Shown here: piece after piece, positions 35,024-47,319 of the stretch
Layout: each line of letters opens with the position of its first letter
Position numbering within the stretch: the stretch's first letter is position 1
NCBI GenBank assembly: GCA_015680685.1
Contig: MNCI01013909.1
Location: 73,038 to 125,994 of the forward strand
Direction: 5' to 3'
DNA from: Gnetum montanum
Taxonomy: Eukaryota > Streptophyta > Gnetopsida > Gnetales > Gnetaceae
DNA: 52,957 bases
Translations under genes and position numbers: made by a program
The notes under the pieces: generated by a model
What the model saw: the letters and a program-made list of their open reading frames with translations, nothing else
Told to the model about the DNA's origin: nothing
Database searches by the model: none

Positions 35024-38000
35024 AAGATTCTCCTTCACTTAACTTCTCTTTGCAGGAAATTTGTGCATTTTACGACAATTTGTTTTCAGAGATAGACAGT
35101 AGCTACAGTCATCTCGATGAGGTTGTAGGAAAAAACGTACTGCAGTTTAAACCATGGCACCAGGAACTTTATGACAGTGAGCACCGTTGTGAACAAAAAC
35201 AAAAAGAGAACGGTTGGTTTTTAACATATTTAAAAACGGTAAAATAACGTAACTGTAACTAAAAGAGCACAACTCTTCATAACAAATTCAGGTTAAGAAA
35301 TAACTGAATATATTAAACAAGCTTTGATTACAATCATGGATATTACACATATCAAACCGTGACAGTCACAACCATGGAAAAAGAGCATGCATAATTAGCA
35401 ACGGTTATACACAATAAATGAAACAATGATAAAGTTTGATGCTCTAACTCCCTCCATTAAATCAATCGGAGGTTCATTGCTACAACTGAAGCCTTGAACA
35501 AATTGTTGAAAATGTTTTGAACTGAGTGGTTTAGTAAAACTGTTAGCCAATTGATCAACGATGTTGATATAAATAGGCTCCACAAAGCCTTCTACGAAAG
35601 CATGTTTTTCTTAATGCATTGTAATCTCAATGTTATTTATCCTTTCATGCAAGACAGAATTTTTCATTAACTTTAACACACTTTGATCATTCCAATAAAT
35701 AACAATTGGGTTAGGAATACCTTCCTTCAACTCAACAAACAATTGTTTTAGCCACTTTAACTCCGTAACAAGATGTACTACAACTCTATATTCTAACTTT
35801 GTAGTTGATAGCAAAACCGCCTTTTATTTGGTGGAGCATCAGGTCTTGTATTGGATTCATGACATATGTTAAGTCTCTGATCAAACGTCAAAACACTGCA
35901 GGTTCAAGAATAGGTTCTGAACCATCCTTCCTAGAGCAACTGCCAGGATCAAGACGGATCAACCATGACTTACAATCCAACGTACCAGATTCCTTTAGAA
36001 GCTCAAGCATGTATTTCTTTTGAGTAATTCATATATGGTTGGATGACTGATAAAATCTCAAAGCCAAGAAAATAGTTGAGACATTCCAAATTTAGATTTC
36101 AATTGATCCTTAACTTTTTCACTCAAACCTTGGGACCTTGTGGCTCTCTAGTTATAATAATATCATCAACATAAAGAACAAGTGCAACAACCCTCTATGA
36201 ATCTTTAGTTGAATAAATGTATAGAATAGTATCTGCATCTAATCTTTTGAACCCTTCTTATGTAAATGTTTGTCAAGCTTTATGTAACATTCCCAGGAAG
36301 CTTGTTTCAAACCACACAAAGATTTCTATAGTTTGCAAATGCAATCCAAACAAGATCTTTCTACAAAGCCTTCTAGTTCACACATAAAATGACTTCTAAT
36401 TGATACAACTTCCAACTATACACACTAGCTAATGACAATATTGCTTTTATGGTTCGTTGCTTTACAATTAGGGCAAAGCTCTCTTTATAATCAATGTCCT
36501 TATGTTGTGCATAGTCTTTGATCACTAACCATGCCTTATACTTCTCAATAGTGTTATCAAACTTTTTTTTTAATCCTAAAAACTCATTGCACAACAAAAT
36601 TTGCATCACCATATGCTTTTCATTGTTTTAACTCAATCTTTATTCTTTAGTGCTTCATGCACGCTCACAAGCTCACTAGCTTCATACATTTCCTCTTAGT
36701 CCTCTGAGTCAGTCAAAGTGATATCGCATAGAAAATGTTTTCCCACTTCTCAACTATTTTAAAGGCAACACATAATGTGTTCCAACTTTGTTAACTTCGA
36801 ATCTTTTAACCAATTTTGAAACCATAATGACTGATAACTCACTATTTCAAGATGAATAGTGGGTTGATCATCCTAATCCATGCCAACTTCTTCATCATTA
36901 ACATATTTTCTTAAGGAACTTTCAGATTGTGATACATTTTGAACCTTTGGTGAAGGAACTATCACCTTCCCATTATCAACTATTGCAGTTGTAGTTTGGT
37001 TCCAGAAAGTATAATTGAAAACCATATCCCTTGGAATCAAAATCTTATGTTCCTTAATATCCCGCACTTGGTATGCTTTCTGGATGAACGCATGCCTGAG
37101 AAGCAAACCAACTATGGCTTTAGGATCTAACTTTTCATGGGTTGTTTAAGGGATACACAGACTTTTGGTTGGACTATTTACAAATTGGCAATGTGTCTTT
37201 TAAAGTTGTGGTTAGAACACAATTGAAAATGTAAACCACATAATAAGTTGTCAATATCCAAAGAAACTTAGGTACTAGGATATTATGCATCATGTGTCTT
37301 ATCATTTCCACAACCTTACGGTTTTTCCTTTTGACCACACCATTTTGGCAAGGAGAATATGGCACAACAAATTGCCTTTGAAATCCATAATTTTTACAAC
37401 ATTGATCAAAACTCCAAGGAAGCATATTCACCCCAATGTTGGATCTTAAGATGTCAATCTTCCAGTTTTTCTGATTTCAAACCAAATTCTTGAAATGTTT
37501 AAATTCCTCAAGCACTTGGGACTTTGTGACCAAACTGTACAGCCAAGTCATATGTGTAAAGTGATCAACAAACACCATAAAGTACCTTTCATTGCTCCAT
37601 GCTTCAGGAGAAAAGGGATTGCATACATTTGAATGTATCAGTTCCAACATTTGTGTTGTTTGTTGGACACTTTGTTTAGAAAACAATATTCGATATATCA
37701 TCATCATGATCCTAGTGTTGTCCCAACAAAATGGGGTCGGCTACATGAGTTCTTTTTCACCATTTTACTCTATGAAGAACTAGATCCTTGTTTATTTGTA
37801 ATTTCTTCAAATCATATTTGATCATTTTTTTCCCATGTCTTCTTTGGTCTTCCTTTTGATAGCTTTCCTACAACAATGATGTAGCAACCTTTGTTTATAG
37901 GCTCATTGTATAATCTTCTTTGCACATGTCCAAACCATCTAAGCTGCCATTCTTGTAGCTTATCTAAAATAGAAGTCACTCCAAGTCTTCCTCTAATGTC

Positions 38001-41000
38001 TGCATTGTGTAGTTTATCTCTTCACGTAACATTCAACATCCATCAAAGCATTTGCATTTTTGTGACACTGATTTGTTTTTCATACCTCTTTTGTACTACC
38101 TAATATTCAGCACCATATAAGATAGTAGACCCGATTGCTATCCTATAAATTTTCCCTTTTAATTTTATTGGTATTCTTTTATCACATAAAACATCACTAG
38201 CCTGTCCCCATTTTGACCATCTTGCCTCAATTCTATTTTTGATATCTTTATCAATTTCACCATCTAATTGGAGGATTAATCCTAGGTAGCCAAACTGTTT
38301 GCAGTTAGGGACTTTTTTGCCTTGAATTATCACTTCTATTTCACCATTCAATATATTTTTCTCATTTTACACCTTTCACAATTTAGATCCTTCATTGATG
38401 TATCAACTTTGGCAACCATGGGAAAATACCTATGTAACTTTATTAAGGAATTAACATTTGCATGCCCAAGTTTATGATGTCATCACAACAACTCATTCTA
38501 GTAGGCAGCACTCCAAGTTTTTTCAATGTGGTTATCAACCAACCTGAATACTCTGCCATTGGGAACCCCAAATGCAAGATTTTGGTTCTCACTGTGATAC
38601 AACAGAACAGTTTACTATGATGGTTTTTGTACAAAACCAATAAACAATCCATCTTGCACCAATTTATATAGATAACATCATGATGAATTCAAGATCACAA
38701 CATATGTCTTTCAACAAGAAATTAATAAGTTTAATGACCCTAGTTTCAATAACATATATTAATCATTTGTAGCCAACATTAAAGAAATGGAGTTTCATTA
38801 CCTTTTTTATATAAACAACAGGGATTTTTTAATGACGTGATTGCTAATGCTAGAAATGGAATGTCTTGGTATTTAACATATTAAATCAGAAAAGCAACAT
38901 CATTGTAACTACAGGAACATAACTCTTTATAACAAATAGGATAAATGTGTCAAGGAAAAATAGTAGGTGTAAGTCTTTATGCAATTAAAAATAAATGTAA
39001 GCCTGTAGGAGTTTGAGCATTGCCTATCAGGTTGACATTTATCTTGTTTGCTTTGTTGTATGAATGTGATGTTTTGAGACCAGGTCTTAGTGTAAAAAAT
39101 TGGTAGGGTATTGAAAGAGTACAAAAAATATTTTTCCTTCTTTTGAAGTGAAGATTCAAATGTTACTTCTTGAATGTAACATATTATCTTTCAAAGCAAA
39201 ACGTCTATGCCAATTTATTGCCTGCACCCAAAATATGATAGAAGTAGAATAGGTCAAAATTTTCTAGAGTAGTACTTGAAGGTTCAAAGTACCAAGGTTG
39301 GTTTTTTTCTTTCAAGGAAAACAATGACAAACTGGATAGTATCCCTAGAAGAGGTACAACATAAGTGTAAACACATTTGCAAATTGATTAAGCAGCAAGT
39401 TGTGGTCGTCGTCATCTTAGCCTTGTCCCAACAAAATGGAGTCAGCTACATGAGTTCTTTTTCATCATTTGCCTCTATGAAAAGCTAGATCTTTGTTTAT
39501 TCGAAGTTTCTTCAAATCATCTTTGATTGTTTTTGCCCATGTCTTCGTTGGTCTTCCTTTCAGTGGCTTTCTTGAAACAATGATGTTGCGACCTTTGCTT
39601 ATAGGCTTATTATTTGACCTTCTTTACACATGTCCAAACCATCTAAGCCGTCATTCTTGTAGCTTATCTAAAATAGATGCCACTCCGAGTCTTCCTCAAA
39701 TGTCTATATTATGTAGTTTATCTCTTCTAGTAANTGCCACTCCAAGTCTTCCTCAAATGTCTATATTATGTAGTTTATCTCTTCTAGTAACATTCAACAT
39801 CCATCGAAGCATTCACATTTTTGCACACTAATTTGTTATTCATGCCTCTTTTGTATTGCCCAACATTCAACACTATATAAGAGAGCAGGCCTAATTGTTG
39901 TCCTGTAAAATTTCCTCTTTAATTTTATTAGTATTCTTTTATCACATAGAACACCACTAGCCTATCTCCATTTTGACCATCCTGCCTCAATTCTATTTCT
40001 AATATCTTTATCAATTTCACCATCTAATTGAAGGATTGATCCTAAGTGATGCAACAGTTTACAATGAAGGACTTTTTTGCCTTGAATAGTCACTTTCATT
40101 TCACCACTATTTATACTGTCATTAAAATTGCATTTCATATATTCTATCTTTTGTTAATTTTTAAGCCTTTTGATTCTAGAGCATGTCTCCAACTCTTCAT
40201 TTTAGCAACAATATTTTCTTGAGATATATCCACCAACGCAATATCATTTGCAAATAACATAAACCAAGGGATTTCATCTTGTATTTCCTTTGTTAATTCA
40301 TCCATAATAACAGCAAATAACTACGAGCTAAGTGTAGATGCTTGATGTAGACCTATCCTGACTGGAATATCAAATGTTATTCCACGAGCTATTCTAATTA
40401 TAGTGGTAGCTCCTTCATACACACCTTAAATCACTTTAATATATTTATCAGAGATGGTTTTCCTCCACAAGGCCCCCCAAATAATATCTCTAGGTACTCT
40501 GTCATATGCTTTTTCCAAATCAATAAAGTTCATATGTAGATTTTTTCTATATTTTTTGAATTTCTCCATCAGTTATCATATCAAAAAAATAGCCTCTATA
40601 GTAGATCTCCTTGGCATAAATCCAAATTGATTTTCTGGTACTGTTGATTCAAGTCCAAAATGCTATTCTATAACTCTCCCAAAGCTTTATAGTATGGCTC
40701 ATTAACTTGATCCCTCTATAGTTTGCACAATTTTGTAAGCCTTCTTTATTTTTGTAAATGGAAACAACAAAGCTTTTTCTCCAATTGTTGGGCGTATCTC
40801 CATCCTTCAAAATTTTGTTCAATAATTATGTCAGCCAAAAAACTCCTGTATTTCTCAATGTTTTCCAAGCTTCTATAGGAATGTTATCTAGTCCAACAGC
40901 TTTTCCATTTTTCACCTTTGATAAGGCTATCTAAATTGATTATGCAACAAGTACCAGTAAAAATTTGGCCCCATACTGAAGGCAAAAAAAAATTGTTATT

Positions 41001-44000
41001 TACAGTGCATTAAAGGTAGTCAATTAGATTCAAAAGCTTGTTATCTTACTACTAGTATACCATTGAGAATTTGCAGCCTTATTAGCAAGCTTCAATGAAA
41101 TTCACATTCGCAAATTAGTTAAGCAGCAGGTACTATTGAAATTTTGGCCTTATGCTAAAGGCAAAAATAAATGTAAGCTTCATCTAAGTTCACGTAGACT
41201 TAGAATTGAAATTGGAAAATGAAATCAATTGTTCTACAGAAGCCATTGAGAATGAGAATAATTTGCATAGATCTTTTGTGTTGCATTATGTGGTAGTTGG
41301 CCACTTTGTTGAATCAATTTTTTCTTTGCATAAGAGATTATAATGGCTGTGTAATAAATCCTTTTGGGTTTTCGAATGTAATAAATATGTAGTTTCAATT
41401 TTAGTTTCAGTTTCACAAATCCTTGTAAACTGGGAAAACAAATTTCTTAAAAGACTTGATACTGACCTGGTGCAAGGAAAAATCGTTGTAGCCCAACAGC
41501 TCTTCCTTAACTCTTTCCAATGGACATTCTAAACCATATACACCCTTTGAATGCAACATCTTTGCCAAATTATGAACATCAACATCTTGGTACATGCGCC
41601 TTACCAACAAAGGGTGATTAGCAATCTGCAAACAAACTAGTATTTAAGAGAAAGGACAAAATCATAGTACAATGTATCAAATACATTGACCAAAATCTAC
41701 CGACAATCCCCAGACTCACTTGACGGGATCAGCTTTCAGCCTCCGGGGGATGGCCCTTTTTACAAGGACAAGGAAAACAATGCATAAAGATAATAAATTA
41801 CCTTTCTAAACTGCATAAAGTAATTGGAAATTTGCTTGCGTGGAAGGAAATCTCCAACATTAACTGGAACAGAACCTGTGTTTCTCCCCATTCGTGCAAG
41901 AGAAGCTGCACGATAGTCTTCAATAGCCTCATTATACGCATTGGCTTGTTCTCTGACCATGTGAAGGCACTCAATCTGCAAAGAAAATTAAACAAATTTT
42001 CAGTTTAGAGCAGTAGGTTTCAACTCCTGCAAGGAAAGTGCATACATTACATGACTTTCTAAAAGGTTTACTAGAATTTATAAGACATTTTAACATTTGA
42101 TGTTAGCAGTTCTGTTTAAAAAAAATTAATTCCGTTACCCTAAATGAGGAAGAGGAAAATATTTGAAAATTTAAACAATAAAAAAGTAGCATTTACGGTG
42201 GTAATCTTTCCAACCTTGTGAGTCTTTTGCACTAGTTGCTGCATAACATCTGATTTCAAACGCCTTAGAATAAATGGCCCTAAAATTGACTTTATTCGAG
42301 CAATTATATTTTTGTCTTCTGCTGAAGCAGTGAGCGTTTTCTTCAAGTCAACATCATGAGTCTCAAAAATGTTGGGTATCATGAACTCCAAAAGGGACCA
42401 TAACTCCTGAATATCAATAACAGCAAAGAATTATATTCTTAAATGGCGTATATCCAAGAGATAAGAATTTTAAAAAAAAGGGACGATTCTTAAATTTAAT
42501 TTCTTTAGAGGTATCCATATTTAGTTCAGCTCAACATCAAATTCCTGACTGTAAAGCTCAAACTATTCTTCCATTCGCTGTCCTCGTAGTAATAGCAGAA
42601 TAGCTTTACAACCGAAAGAGGTGTTTATAATCTTAATAAAAATATCATATGCAGAATGAAAGTAAGATCAATAAAATAATGCAGATATACTTCAAATAAT
42701 TTTTCTAGAAAATTGTGAAGAATATATCAACAAAACCTCAAGATCATTCTGAAGGGGTGTTCCTGTAATCATTAATCGTTGCTTGGCATTCTTTGCAATG
42801 GTCATTAAATTTTTCCTTCGATAACTACTGCGATCTTTCAGTACATGTGCTTCATCCATAACAACACAACTCCATTGAAACCTCTTAAGTATTTTCCGAT
42901 CATCTTTCTGTTGTGCACTATCAAGAGTAACCAACAAATCCTTATCAACAATGATAGATATATTAACTTTATAAGAAGAAACTAACATTGCCTCAGGCTT
43001 TAAGATTTTGGAACTCCAGACCAACCTGTGTCTTTCAAAAAGTGAATAGCATACTAGCATGACATTGCAAGGAGGAGGTGCACCAGATTTTGCAAGGAAC
43101 TTTAGCTTTCTAGATAAAGCTGCCCGTTCGGTACCATGAAACTGAACAACATTCAAAGAAGGACTCCATTTATTGAATTCCCTTTCCCAATTCTCTAAAA
43201 CTGAAGCTGGACAAACAACGAGATGAGGGCCAGCATCATTGTCCAGATGCTTAAGCAGAGTCAAAAATACTATGGCCTGGATTGACAAATATTGAATTTG
43301 ATTAGAGGTCATTATACAGGTGTAATTCCAAATATTTCATAAAAATTACAAATTTCTTTCTTTTCCTGAATTCACATACCTGAACTGTCTTGCCCAGCCC
43401 CATCTCATCTGCTAAAATAGCTGCCAGGAACAAATCAAAAGTACAATTAAGGAAATGTTAAGACATCAAAATAAAAAATATGGTAGTTCTATGGAGAGTT
43501 GGCATATAAACTTTCAAAAGGCCAAAAACTCACCAAGTTCTAATGAGCAAAATTTTAAAGACAAGTTAAAAGATGGAAAGGATTAATATGCTCATAAAAT
43601 ACATGTCATTTGTGTATAGCCAAAAAAAGAAACATCATTAGTGTCCTCCTTCATAAAGGATACTCAATTAGGCTATTTGTCTCCCATAAGCTGATGAGGT
43701 ATAGCATGAGGTATTAGCATAGTGGTAAAAGTCTTGGCATGGAAAACCCAGGTAACAGATCCGATTCCAGTGGGTAAAGCTGAGTTATGGACAAAAAAAA
43801 ATTCTGTAAAAGGAATTCTGAAAAAAGTGTCTGACAGATTGAAGGTGGTCTTAATGGACATAAGTAAAAATTCAGGTTCAGCTTCAGCTACATATTCTAG
43901 CCACCATAAAATAAAGACAACAAACTTGGAATTTGTAAATTACCAAAAATCCTGATTGAGTTAGGACTATTAAGGGTAAGGTACAAAACATTTAGGAAAA

Positions 44001-47000
44001 TTTAAACCTAACAACAGAACAATAATTCAAATGTCATATTCTTCAGTGTGCGGTATAGGAATCAGATGCAAAACAAAGTTTGAGAAATATAGAACTAATA
44101 ATCAACTTACAGACTTCTTACATTTGTAATGAAATAACAGCATGCAAAAAATTACATCCAATATTTTAAGATTTGGAAATGATTCACTTTCAGGGAAACT
44201 GTTACATTTGAGAGGGTGGAAAAGAGCTACAATTAGGAAAGAGTGTTGGAAAGACTGTACTCTACAACATCCTTGGTTTTAAGAAGTGCTTTAAGTAGTC
44301 AGATTTAGTGTGCAAAGCTGCACCGGTGAAAAAAATAAAAAATTGAAACTTTAAAGTGCAGCGTTTGAAAATTAAAGGTTAAAAAAATATTTTCTAAAGA
44401 AATGAAATCATCACTAATGCTCACATACAGATTTGGGTGAATTCAAATGTATGGCATCCTCATGAATAACAGAAGAATTCATGCATATTAATGTCACAAC
44501 TTAGGTATTCCATTTGATAGTGAAATGTCTATTTAAAATTAAAGGGTGTCATTCCTGTACATATTATTCAAAACCAGACAGCTTAATATCATTAATTCCC
44601 TGTTAGCACATAAACTCACAATCACAAAATATTTATTTTCTTCATTCACCCAGAGCCTCAATGCTCATCTGCCAAGGCAGGGTCCTAAGGGGGTCAGTGG
44701 AGAAGTAAAAACCTAACCTGTTTTCAAGTGGCTGCACCCAAACTCAAACATATGTCTTATGATTTAAGAAACAACCACTTTGTCATCACTTCAAATGATA
44801 GCCCCTTCACAATCACATGATAGGTAACAGATATTCGTATAATCATTTTCATACCTCAGGAAATGCAAACACTTCGATGGATGTTGAATGTTACTATAAG
44901 AGATAAACTACATAATATAGATATCAAAAAAAGACTTGGGAGTGGCTTCTATTTTAGATCAGCTACAAGTATGGTGACTTCAATGGTTTAGATATGTGCA
45001 AAGAAGATTAGATAATGAGCCTATAAACAAAAATTGTTACATTAATGTTCTAGGAAAGCCACCAAAAGGAAGATCAAAGAAGACATGGAAAAAACAATCA
45101 AAGATGATTTGAAAAAACTACAAATAAACAAAGATCAAGCTCTTCATAAAGGTGAATAGTGAAAAAGAACTCATCTAGCCAACCCCATTTTGTTGTGACA
45201 AGGCTAGGATGATGATGATGATGATGAAACAGAGAAACAGAAAATCATATTGTCTCATCACTTACTGCTTATTTTGTAAATTTTTTTCTTTTCAAAAGCT
45301 TGCAAGCTTTCAATTTACAAGACAACTTGCTATTCTTCATCATCAGGTTTGATCCCAAGGCCGATGCTGAGATATGCACCACCTGGGGAACTATAAAAAC
45401 ATACTTTCAAAGATCATGGTGTCAATAAGACAGCCAACTAGAGAAAATTGTCGTCAATTCATTCCCCTACATAAATGGAATAGCCTATATTGTTACAATA
45501 AAGGTGCTGGGATTGTGATTATTTAAATTTTTTTCAAATTTAAATTTTTTTCAAACCATATAAATCACCGTAAGTTTTTTGTCAACTCATTTCATAATCA
45601 TTCATTTAAATAACGCATTGAAGGATAATGTTTGTGTCATGCAATCATGTAAGCAACTATTAATGTCTGAGTTGTCTAATCTTTCTATCATTCATGATTT
45701 CAGCAATAAGGCACCACCGACCTTCATCAATATGGATGGCTCCATCTCTATATGCGTCACTTGGTATCTCTTAACGGTTCTCTATTTTTTCTAAGACTTT
45801 GCATTTTAGTTTTCAAAGATCATTTCAGCAGTTTAAGTGTTGAGCAAATAGTGATTTATCAATTGTATTGTGTCTTATGTTTGCATCAAGTTCTTTTAAT
45901 ATAGTAGAGATGTTTCTTTCGCTTTCCCCTATGTTCTTTTAAACAAGAGCAATCTAGATAACAGACACTGTTACAACCAAGTCCTTGCCAATATATCTTT
46001 CTTGTCATGGTCTACAATCATCCGTCATCTGTTTCAACAAAATTCCTTGCTATCTTGGGAACAAAGAGCAAGCACAGTGATCATATTTCTTTCAAAGAAC
46101 TAACATTGATATAACGATGGCAGCTTGTAGGATTCTTTGAAAGGCTGCTGATCCAAACCTATTGTCTAGAAATGCTCTGCTTAGATGAAATACTTTTGTA
46201 TTGGGCGCATGACAGATCCTTTGGTCAAGACAGACTTCATGTTGAATAGAGACATGATGCAGAAATTGTTGCAGACACTCATGAAAGATTTCTATGTACT
46301 TCGTTCATTATTTTGACTTGCAACTTGAAAATGACAACGTTCACCCACAAATGCACAGTTGACTTTAATTAACAGAAATATGGATCCTATACCGTTTCTA
46401 AACACATCCCATGCTTAAATTTACCTCCTCCAATTTTTTTCCGATGAAGTAGAAGCAAAAAATTAACACCAACAAGCTGGTAGGGCTTCAAGGATGGCTG
46501 AAATAAGCAATGTTCACAAGCTTCATTGATGTCCCCCTGTCTTACAAAAATATAAAAACATGATTAAAGCTATACATATTTACTAAAATGATTTATTTCA
46601 TATAAAGAAATATACCAAAAAAGTTTTCATAGATCAGAGAAATTGACATTCCATGTCAAACATATAAATGGAATCATGAAATACATTACAACCTGTGTCA
46701 CAATTCTAATTGAACAATTGTCCACTTCTGCATATCTATCACAGCACATAGCATTTGATGTTGAACTATTTCCACTTAGCTCATTGCGTAATACAACAGC
46801 AATTTGGTCACATTTCTCTAAAGTATTGCCTATCACATCCACTTCAGAATATTTTTCATTCCCCTCTACACTAGAATCCGTTATGACATGTTCTTCAATT
46901 ATGCTTTCTGCCTTCAAGAGTGGACCAGACGATTCACATTTAGAAGCAGCATACGAAGATTTCTCATCCGTAACTATGGTCTGGACTTCATTATCACTGT

Positions 47001-47286
47001 CATCATCAATTATGAATCGTTTTACCCTGTTAACATTGGTCTTGCCCTGTACTAATTGAAAATCTTCATCTTCCAACATTGAGTCAGTTTGAGCAGATGC
47101 AGAAACGGAACCATTGCTTTCCGGTTTGAAGGTAAATGATTCAAGTGGTGGCAACACAGTGCTACTCCCTTTCCTTCGGTGATTGTAGTCATTATTGACT
47201 TGGTATTTCCTTTTAATTGCTCTTGACACTTTAACTGTTTCTTGTCCCCACTCTTCATCAGATATTTCGTCAAATTCATGCTTCAT
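33002..47286 (-). CDS. CHR19: SNF2-family ATPase, Fun30/SMARCAD1 group (CHR19/ETL1-like)
   Basis: Twelve coding exons on the minus strand: 47286-46693, 46536-46425, 43420-43380, 43276-43026, 42917-42737, 42406-42215, 41975-41802, 41625-41467, 34106-34029, 33773-33637, 33530-33312, 33185-33002. All joins are GT-AG and in frame, giving 773 aa. The start [13 protein letters not shown] resembles Arabidopsis CHR19, with an in-frame TGA just upstream (47304-47302). Residues 1-198 are acidic and low in complexity. Lobe 1 has DEMGLGKT (240-247) and DEAH (354-357). Lobe 2 has IFSQW (612-616), [10 protein letters not shown] (665-674) and [11 protein letters not shown] (695-705). It should be a nuclear ATP-dependent remodeller; yeast and animal relatives act in heterochromatin maintenance and DNA end resection. 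The large intron 41466-34107 is full of transposons. Confidence 0.95.
35056..35176 (+). other. Isolated exon-like fragment of an unknown gene
   Basis: A polypyrimidine tract and TTTGCAG acceptor precede 121 bases of open frame ([20 protein letters not shown] ... [10 protein letters not shown]), ending before a GTGAGC donor. The composition looks like conserved coding sequence. It lies antisense in the ninth intron of the CHR19-like gene, between the inverted repeat arm and the copia element. I cannot name the family and saw no neighbouring exon. It may be a gene fragment captured by a transposon, or chance. Confidence 0.35.
35395..38680 (-). mobile_element. Ty1/copia retrotransposon remnant
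   Basis: On the minus strand, in copia order: integrase zinc-binding HHKLGHANV and CERCK (about 38480-38365), integrase core [18 protein letters not shown] (37670-37540) and [14 protein letters not shown] (about 37360), RT fragment [23 protein letters not shown] (36560-36480), and RNase [21 protein letters not shown] (35810-35750) and [13 protein letters not shown] (about 35550). Integrase before RT defines copia. It is broken by many stops and by an RTE insertion at 37699-38350. Similar stretches near 35240-35290 and 38895-38940 may be remains of its LTRs. Confidence 0.88.
37699..38350 (-). mobile_element. RTE-type LINE 3' fragment nested in copia
   Basis: The frame 38351-38100 encodes the RTE C-terminal pattern [35 protein letters not shown] and YGAEY. 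The 3' end is ATGATGATGA-like, and ATATAT flanks both sides (37693-37698 and 38351-38356). Removing it rejoins the copia integrase (CERCKMRKI / RILFSK), which confirms the insertion point. Confidence 0.88.
38681..39380. other. Degraded retroelement flank in the large intron
   Basis: No coding signal. A part (about 39105-39235) resembles 51955-52085 (TTGAAA-AGT-CAAAAAAT ... TGCCAATT-ATT-C--ACAC). Probably a dispersed repeat belonging to, or flanking, the copia element. Confidence 0.4.
39401..40932 (-). mobile_element. RTE-type LINE, 5'-truncated, with target duplications
   Basis: The minus strand encodes the RT region ([21 protein letters not shown], then FANDIALVD where FADD is expected), broken by stops, and ends in a GATGACGACGAC tail. 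A 20-bp direct repeat with two mismatches (AAATTGATT...CAAGT) flanks it at 39381-39400 and 40933-40952, a variable-length duplication typical of LINEs. An N at 39734 marks an assembly defect inside it. Confidence 0.88.
39678..39790. other. 56-bp near-identical duplication around a single N
   Basis: 39678-39733 and 39735-39790 are the same 56 bp with one mismatch, separated only by the N at 39734. This is what unmerged overlapping contig ends look like. Confidence 0.85.
40953..41240. repeat. Local duplication next to the RTE insertion
   Basis: The block TAT/TAAGCA-CA-GTAC...TTTTGGCC-ATAC/GC-AAAGGCAAAAA occurs near 40941-40990 and again near 41115-41172. A related block is at 52230-52310. Dispersed repeat of unknown class. 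Confidence 0.45.
43703..43888 (+). repeat. tRNA-derived SINE copy, family 1, with 3' body
   Basis: ATGAGGTATTAGCATAGTGG carries the A box and CAGATCCGATTCCAGTGGG the B box, followed by an A-run and the 3' body ending AAGTAAAAATTCAGGTTCAG. Lies antisense in the intron before the exon at 43420. Confidence 0.75.
44650..44770 (+). repeat. Dispersed repeat, pair with 51097-51205
   Basis: CTCAATGCTCATC ... GTAAAAACCTAACCTGTTTT ... GTCTTATGATTTAAG recurs at 51097-51205 in diverged form. Class unknown. Confidence 0.55.
44856..45231 (+). mobile_element. RTE-type LINE 3' fragment
   Basis: Encodes the degraded RTE tail ([20 protein letters not shown]) and ends GGCTAGGATGATGATGATGA, the plus-strand version of the tails at 37699 and 39401. 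Lies antisense in an intron of the CHR19-like gene. Confidence 0.8.
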
Positions 47287-47319
47287 TTTGTCAAAAATTG
47301 ATCAATTAGTTTTTTCTGC

